Shown here in pieces: positions 58,538 through 64,000 of a stretch of 64,000 nucleotides of DNA. Each line of letters begins with the position of its first letter. The stretch's first letter is position 1. The notes beneath the pieces are model-generated. The model did not search any database and had not been told where the DNA came from. It was given only the letters and a program-made list of their open reading frames with translations. Position numbers and translations under genes: made by a program. Source of the DNA: Pelagibacterales bacterium SAG-MED50 (lineage in GTDB: Bacteria > Pseudomonadota > Alphaproteobacteria > Pelagibacterales > Pelagibacteraceae); NCBI GenBank assembly GCA_014653385.1, contig JACWER010000001.1, positions 62,001-126,000 of the forward strand. Direction: 5' to 3'.

Positions 58538-59107
58538 ATGAAAAAAATATTTTTAGTGTACGGTCATTATAATGATCAATCTTTTAATGCCGCAATAAGA
58601 GATATTTTTATTAAAACAGCAGAAGATAACGGTAATAAAGTTGATTCTGTTGATTTATATAAAGAAAAATTTGACCCTGTTTTTGCCGGTGAAGATCCAG
58701 TTGAAGATGTTTTAAATCATCGCCAAAGAATAGAAGAATGTGACACTATAGTTTTAATTGCACCAATTTGGAATTTTAGAATGCCAGCAATAGTTGAAGG
58801 ATGGATAGATAAAGTTTTAGCTCCACCTTGGGCATTTAGATTTAAACAATTATGGGGAAACTATGGATATCCAATTGGAAACTTGAAGCAAAAAAAAGCA
58901 ATTATTTTTTGTACTTATGGCTCACCAAGATTAGCAATTACAACTTTCTTTTTAAATCTCCCAATTAGAAGGTTAAAAAGAGGAGTATTTCATATGTGTG
59001 GCATATATAACATTGTTTATAGAAGATATTTTGCAGTACCATTTGTAAGTGATGCAAAGAGAAAAGAATTTTTAGAAGATGTTAAAAAAACAGCAAATAA
59101 TATTTAA
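58538..59107 (+). CDS. NAD(P)H:quinone oxidoreductase / flavodoxin-fold protein
   Basis: IAPIWNFRMPAIVEGWIDKVLAPPWAF. Confidence 0.75.
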   Translation: MKKIFLVYGHYNDQSFNAAIRDIFIKTAEDNGNKVDSVDLYKEKFDPVFAGEDPVEDVLNHRQRIEECDTIVLIAPIWNFRMPAIVEGWIDKVLAPPWAFRFKQLWGNYGYPIGNLKQKKAIIFCTYGSPRLAITTFFLNLPIRRLKRGVFHMCGIYNIVYRRYFAVPFVSDAKRKEFLEDVKKTANNI

Positions 59108-59552
59108 AGTATTAATTTTTATTTCTATTTTTCTATCTCCATCAAACGCAGATATTCTAAAACCTAATAGCGATATTAAGCCGTCGGAAGTAGTCAAGAT
59201 ACAGCTTACTGGACTTCAAAAAAATGATCTAGAATTTAAAGATAGTGGTATAGAGCAAACTTGGAATTTTGCTCACCCAAATAATAAAAAAGTCACTGGT
59301 CCTTTACCTAACTTTAAAAAGATGATTAAAGGAGACGCTTATCAAATGATGCTAGATCACTTAAGCCACACAATAACTGAGCTTGGAAGTAGCAATAAAT
59401 GGGCTCAATTTGAAGTAGTTATTTTGGATAAGAATAAAATCTACCATAAGTTCAATTGGCAAGTTGAAAAGTACACCCTTGATGGGGTATTAAAGAATTG
59501 TTGGTTGACTACTATGGTATCAAATCCAATCCCACTAGGTAGTTCAATTTAA
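59079..59552 (+). CDS. Exported DUF4864-like protein
   Basis: Signal peptide; VVKIQLTGLQKNDLEFKDSGIEQTWNFAHPNNKKVTGPL. Confidence 0.6.
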   Translation: MLKKQQIIFKVLIFISIFLSPSNADILKPNSDIKPSEVVKIQLTGLQKNDLEFKDSGIEQTWNFAHPNNKKVTGPLPNFKKMIKGDAYQMMLDHLSHTITELGSSNKWAQFEVVILDKNKIYHKFNWQVEKYTLDGVLKNCWLTTMVSNPIPLGSSI

Positions 59553-59608
59553 TTGTCCACAGATACAATTTTGTTTCGTTATTTCAAAAAATTTAGTAGG
59601 AATCGCCA

Positions 59609-62041
59609 ATGAAAACAAAAACTAAAGTTGTAGTAGTTGGTGGTGGAGTAGTAGGGGTTAGTGCCCTTTATCATCTAGCAAAAAAAGGTTTAACAGATGT
59701 CGTTCTTGTTGAAAGAAAAGAATTAACATCAGGTTCAACTTGGCATGCCGCAGGATTACTACCTTTGTTTAACATGAGTTATTCAGTGGGACAGCTTCAC
59801 AAATATGCTGTTGATCTTTATAAAAAATTAGAAGAAGAAACGGGACAAAATGTTGGATTTAGTGTTGTTTCAAATATTCGTTTAGCAAGCACAAAAGATA
59901 GAATGGATGAATATCACCAGTATGCTGGTGTTGCTCAAACAATTGGTGTTGACGTAAAATTTTTAACTCCAGATCAAGTAAAAGAAATTTGGCCTTTATG
60001 TAATACTTCAGATTTACTTGGAGCAATACAACATCCTGAAGATGGATATATTCAACCAGCCGATTTAACACAAGCTATGGCTACAGGTGCAAGAAACAGA
60101 GGTGCAGAAATTTATAGAAATACTGCTGTAGTTGGAATTAAACAAACCAAAGATGGATGGATAGTTGAAACTGATAAAGGAGCAATTGAATGTGAGCATG
60201 TAATTTCTTGTTCAGGAAATTTTGCAAGACAAACTGGAAAAATGGTTGGTTTAGATATTCCAGTTATACCAGTTGAACATCAGTATATAGTTACAGAAGC
60301 ACACCCAGATATCTTAAAAAGAAAAAAAGAAGGCTTACCTGAAATGGGAGTGTTAAGAGATAGTGATAGCAGATGGTACATGAGGGAAGAAGCAGGTGGC
60401 TTAATATTAGGACCTTATGAAGATGGTGCACCAGCTTGTTATGTTGATGGCCCATCAAAAGATTCAGAGTATGAATTATTTCAAGAAGACTTGGATAGAC
60501 TTGCTCCACATATAGAAGGTGCTATTCATCGTGTGCCAGCTTTTGGAGAAGTAGGTGTAAAAAAAGTTTATAACGGAGCTATATGTTATACTCCTGACGG
60601 AAATCCTATTGTTGGTCCAGCGTGGGGACTCAAAAATTTTTGGATTAATGAAGGACATAGTTTTGGAATTACTGCAGCAGGTGGAGCTGGATGGCAACTA
60701 GCAGAATGGATTGTAGATGGTGAACCAACAATCGATATGCTTGGTGTTGAACCAAGAAGGTTTGGTGATTATGCAACAAAATCTTATTTAAAAGAAAAAA
60801 ATGAAGAAGCTTATAACCATGTATTTAAAGTTCATTATCCAGATGAAGAAAGAGGGGCTGCTAGAGAATTAAGAACTTCACCTTGTTATGATAGAATGAA
60901 AGATTTAGGAGCAGTATTTGGTCAAAAATTTGGGTGGGAGCGACCTAATTTCTTTGCAACTGATGGAATGGAGCAAAAAGATGACTGGTCTTTTAGAAGA
61001 TCTAAGTGGTTTGAAGCAATTAAAAAAGAATGTCAAAATGTTAAAGAAAATGTTGGTCTTCTAGATATGACTGCCTTTGCTAAATGTAGAATTAAAGGGC
61101 CTGGAGCTGAAGAATTTTTAGACTATTTAGTAGCAAATAAACTTCCAAAAAAAATAGGAAGAATAGGATTGTGTCACGCATTAAATACTAAAGGAGGAGT
61201 TCATTCTGAATTTACGATAATGAGGGAAGCTTCAGATAGTTTTTATTTAGTTTCAGCAGGAGCCAATCAAAGATTAGATCATGATTGGATTCAAAAGTGG
61301 ATGCCTAGTGATGGAACAGTTCAATTTGAAAATTTAACTAATAGCATGGGTGTACTTGTTGTGTCAGGTCCAAAAGCTAGAGAATTAATGACAAGAGTAT
61401 CAACAGATGATTTTTCTGCTGAAAACTTTAAATGGTTAAGTGCAAAAAATATTAATGTAGGAAATGCTCCTGTTAATGCTATGAGAGTAAACTTTGTAGG
61501 GGAACTTGGTTGGGAACTTCATCATCCAATTGAATATCAAAATCATATATTTGATAAATTAATGGAAGCTGGTAAGGACTTAGGTCTTAAGCCTTATGGA
61601 ATTAGAGCAATGAATAGTTTAAGAGTTGAAAAATCTTATAAATTAGTTGGGACTGAACTATCCATTGAATATTCGCCTTATGAGTCTGGACTAGATAGAT
61701 TTGTTCACCCGAACAAAGGTAATTTTATTGGTTTGGAAGCACTCAACAAGTGGAGAGAAAAAGGTTTTGAAAATAAACTTGTTACTATGGAAATACATAA
61801 TGTGGAAGATGCTGATGTCTTAGGGAATAATCCAATTTATGAAAATGATAAAGTAGTAGGACGTGCAACAGGTGGGGATTTTGGATTTAGATTAGGAAAA
61901 TCAATTGCATTAGGTATGGTTAAACCAAATGTTGCGACAACAGGTCAAAAATTGAAAATTGATATTTTAGGAAAAATGTACGATGCTACAATATTAGATG
62001 AGAGTCCATACGATCCAGAAAATAATTTATTGAGAGCATAA
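59609..62041 (+). CDS. Dimethylglycine dehydrogenase-like FAD + GcvT protein
   Basis: [30 protein letters not shown]-terminal GcvT domain ([13 protein letters not shown]); followed by etfBA. Confidence 0.8.
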   Translation: MKTKTKVVVVGGGVVGVSALYHLAKKGLTDVVLVERKELTSGSTWHAAGLLPLFNMSYSVGQLHKYAVDLYKKLEEETGQNVGFSVVSNIRLASTKDRMDEYHQYAGVAQTIGVDVKFLTPDQVKEIWPLCNTSDLLGAIQHPEDGYIQPADLTQAMATGARNRGAEIYRNTAVVGIKQTKDGWIVETDKGAIECEHVISCSGNFARQTGKMVGLDIPVIPVEHQYIVTEAHPDILKRKKEGLPEMGVLRDSDSRWYMREEAGGLILGPYEDGAPACYVDGPSKDSEYELFQEDLDRLAPHIEGAIHRVPAFGEVGVKKVYNGAICYTPDGNPIVGPAWGLKNFWINEGHSFGITAAGGAGWQLAEWIVDGEPTIDMLGVEPRRFGDYATKSYLKEKNEEAYNHVFKVHYPDEERGAARELRTSPCYDRMKDLGAVFGQKFGWERPNFFATDGMEQKDDWSFRRSKWFEAIKKECQNVKENVGLLDMTAFAKCRIKGPGAEEFLDYLVANKLPKKIGRIGLCHALNTKGGVHSEFTIMREASDSFYLVSAGANQRLDHDWIQKWMPSDGTVQFENLTNSMGVLVVSGPKARELMTRVSTDDFSAENFKWLSAKNINVGNAPVNAMRVNFVGELGWELHHPIEYQNHIFDKLMEAGKDLGLKPYGIRAMNSLRVEKSYKLVGTELSIEYSPYESGLDRFVHPNKGNFIGLEALNKWREKGFENKLVTMEIHNVEDADVLGNNPIYENDKVVGRATGGDFGFRLGKSIALGMVKPNVATTGQKLKIDILGKMYDATILDESPYDPENNLLRA

Positions 62042-62790
62042 TGAAAATTTTAGTCGCTGTTAAAAGAGTAATTGATTATAACGTCCAAGTAAGAGTTAAA
62101 GAGGATGGATCTGGGGTAGTTACTGAAAACGTTAAGATGTCTAGCAATCCACCTGATGATAATGCAGTTGAAGAAGCTGTCAAAATTAAAGAAGCAGGTA
62201 AGGCAACTGAAATTGTAGCAATTACAGTTGGTGAAGAAAAATCTCAAGAAACTGTTAGAAAAGCTTTGGCAGTTGGTGCTGATAGAGGCATTCTAATTAA
62301 AACAGAAGGAACTGTTGAGCCGCTTGCAGTAGCAAAGGTATTACAAAAAATTGTTGATAAAGAAAAACCAGATTTAGTTTTTATGGGTAAACAAGCAATT
62401 GATGATGATTGTAACCAAACTGGTCAAATGTTAAGTGCGTTATTAAATTGGCCGCAAGCAACCTTTGCATCAAAAATCGAGATAAAAGATAAAGTTTTAG
62501 AAGTTACTAGAGAGATTGATGAAGGCTTAGAAACAATTGAAGTTAATGTTCCAGCAATTGTAACTTGCGACTTAAGATTAAACGAGCCAAGATATGCATC
62601 TTTACCAAATATAATGAAGGCTAAAAAAAAACCTTTAGAAATTTTAACTGCCTCTGACCTTGGAATTGACACAACACCTAGAGTTCAGCAAATTAAAGTA
62701 GAGGAACCACCAAAAAGAAAAGCAGGAATTAAAGTAGCAAGTGTTGCTGAGCTAGTTAGTAAACTTAAAAATGAGGCAAAAGTAATTTAA
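62041..62790 (+). CDS. etfB: Electron transfer flavoprotein beta subunit
   Basis: [46 protein letters not shown]. Confidence 0.95.
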   Translation: MKILVAVKRVIDYNVQVRVKEDGSGVVTENVKMSSNPPDDNAVEEAVKIKEAGKATEIVAITVGEEKSQETVRKALAVGADRGILIKTEGTVEPLAVAKVLQKIVDKEKPDLVFMGKQAIDDDCNQTGQMLSALLNWPQATFASKIEIKDKVLEVTREIDEGLETIEVNVPAIVTCDLRLNEPRYASLPNIMKAKKKPLEILTASDLGIDTTPRVQQIKVEEPPKRKAGIKVASVAELVSKLKNEAKVI

Positions 62791-63743
62791 TGTCAGTTTT
62801 ATTAATTGCAGAGCATAATAATAAAGAAGTAAGACCTTTTACATTAAATGCCATAACTGCTGCATCTCAAATTGATCCAGATGTACATGTATTGTTAATT
62901 GGGAATAACTGTGAAAATGTTGCCAAATCTTTATCAGAAATGTCAGCAGTTAAAAAAGTATTACATGCTGAAGCTGCTCATTATGAAAATTATCTAGCAG
63001 AAAATTTTGCTCCGTTAGTTGTAAAAGTTTCTGAAAATTATACTCATATAGTTAGTTCAGCAAATACATTTGGTAAAAATTTAATGCCAAGAATAGCAGC
63101 ACACTTAGATACCTCTCAAGTAAGTGATATTATAAAAGTTATCTCACCAGATACGTTTTTAAGACCTATTTATGCGGGAAATGCATTTGCGACAGTAAAA
63201 AGTAGTGATACCAAAAAATGTGTAACTATTAGACCTACATCATTTGATCCTTGTGAGACATCTGGTGGATCTGCTCCAATTGAAAAAATTGAACCAACTG
63301 AAGAATTTACATCATCAAAATTTATAAAAAGGGAAGAAGTTAAATCAGATAGACCAGAACTTGGAACTGCCAGAGTAGTAGTTTCTGGTGGAAGAGGTAT
63401 GCAAAATGGAGAGAATTTTAAATTGATAACTGATATTGCAGATAAATTAAATGCTGCAATTGGTGCTTCAAGGGCTGCAGTGGATGCAGGATACATAAGT
63501 AATGAACACCAAGTTGGTCAAACTGGTAAAGTTGTTGTTCCAGATTTATATATTGCAGTTGGAATATCAGGAGCAATTCAGCATTTAGCTGGAATGAAGG
63601 AAAGTAAAATTATAGTTGCGATAAATAAAGATGGTGAAGCACCAATATTTAGTGTTGCAGATTATGGTTTAGAAGCAGATTTATTTGAAGCACTTCCTCA
63701 ATTCTTAGAAGAATTGAACAAATTAAATAGTATACAAAAATAA
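62790..63743 (+). CDS. etfA: Electron transfer flavoprotein alpha subunit
   Basis: VVSGGRGMQNGENF, GASRAAVDAGYISNEHQVGQTGKVV, LYIAVGISGAIQHLAGM. Confidence 0.95.
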   Translation: MSVLLIAEHNNKEVRPFTLNAITAASQIDPDVHVLLIGNNCENVAKSLSEMSAVKKVLHAEAAHYENYLAENFAPLVVKVSENYTHIVSSANTFGKNLMPRIAAHLDTSQVSDIIKVISPDTFLRPIYAGNAFATVKSSDTKKCVTIRPTSFDPCETSGGSAPIEKIEPTEEFTSSKFIKREEVKSDRPELGTARVVVSGGRGMQNGENFKLITDIADKLNAAIGASRAAVDAGYISNEHQVGQTGKVVVPDLYIAVGISGAIQHLAGMKESKIIVAINKDGEAPIFSVADYGLEADLFEALPQFLEELNKLNSIQK

Positions 63744-63765
63744 TTCTTAAAGATAAAAATATCAT

Positions 63766-64000
63766 ATGGGTAGAGAGTCGATGGATTATGATGTTGTTAT
63801 AATTGGAGGAGGGCCCTCTGGATTATCTACAGCAATTAAACTTAAGCAGCTTGACCCAAATTTAAATGTTTGCTTGTTAGAAAAAGCATCAGAAATAGGT
63901 GCTCATATTTTAAGTGGTAATGTTTTTGAAACTAGAGCTTTAGATGAGCTATTACCAAATTGGAAAGAGCTAAGCTCGCCAATTAAAACTAAAGTTTCAA
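63766..64000 (+). CDS. Electron transfer flavoprotein-ubiquinone oxidoreductase, N-terminal fragment (runs off window)
   Basis: MGRESMDYDVVIIGGGPSGLSTAIKLKQLDPNLNVCLLEKASEIGAHILSGNVFETRAL. Confidence 0.85.
   Translation, partial: MGRESMDYDVVIIGGGPSGLSTAIKLKQLDPNLNVCLLEKASEIGAHILSGNVFETRALDELLPNWKELSSPIKTKVS

Noticed and set aside
1-64000. CRISPR arrays, prophage, transposons, toxin-antitoxin or defence islands
   Set aside because: No spaced direct repeats, integrase/transposase, phage structural genes or restriction/defence motifs recognised; content is metabolic throughout.

Overview
This is an AT-rich, very compact chromosomal window with short spacers and many stop/start and stop/stop overlaps. 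It looks like a streamlined marine alphaproteobacterium, most likely SAR11/Pelagibacter (inferred from gene content and style, not from a search). I see no phage, transposon, CRISPR, rRNA or tRNA. The window is a dense one-carbon / methylated-osmolyte island. It contains: (i) two different 'type III glutamine synthetase + split glutamate-synthase' cassettes (N-methylglutamate-pathway style) flanking an Amt transporter; (ii) serine-cycle-type malyl-CoA lyase + malate thiokinase; (iii) TMAO demethylase (Tdm), TMAO ABC transporter (TmoX/V/W) and trimethylamine monooxygenase (Tmm); (iv) glpK-gpsA-Fe-ADH; (v) fhs divergent from a heterotetrameric sarcosine-oxidase-type operon; (vi) a housekeeping stretch (purEK, cspA, racemase, DMT transporter); (vii) a DmdA-like GcvT-fold demethylase + MetF-like reductase divergent from a Rieske oxygenase operon. 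That last operon carries a kinase/nucleotidyltransferase pair, two 2OG-Fe(II) oxygenases, an active-site-degenerate crotonase, a selenium-binding-protein/methanethiol-oxidase homologue and a ferredoxin; dimethylglycine dehydrogenase and ETF/ETF-QO follow. The best candidates for undescribed biology are the second GS/GOGAT-like cassette with its FAD oxidoreductase, the Rieske-to-MtoX operon, the unknown 553-aa/DUF3726/Cys4 mini-protein cluster, and several small ORFs missed by the supplied track (45 aa, 55 aa, 36 aa).
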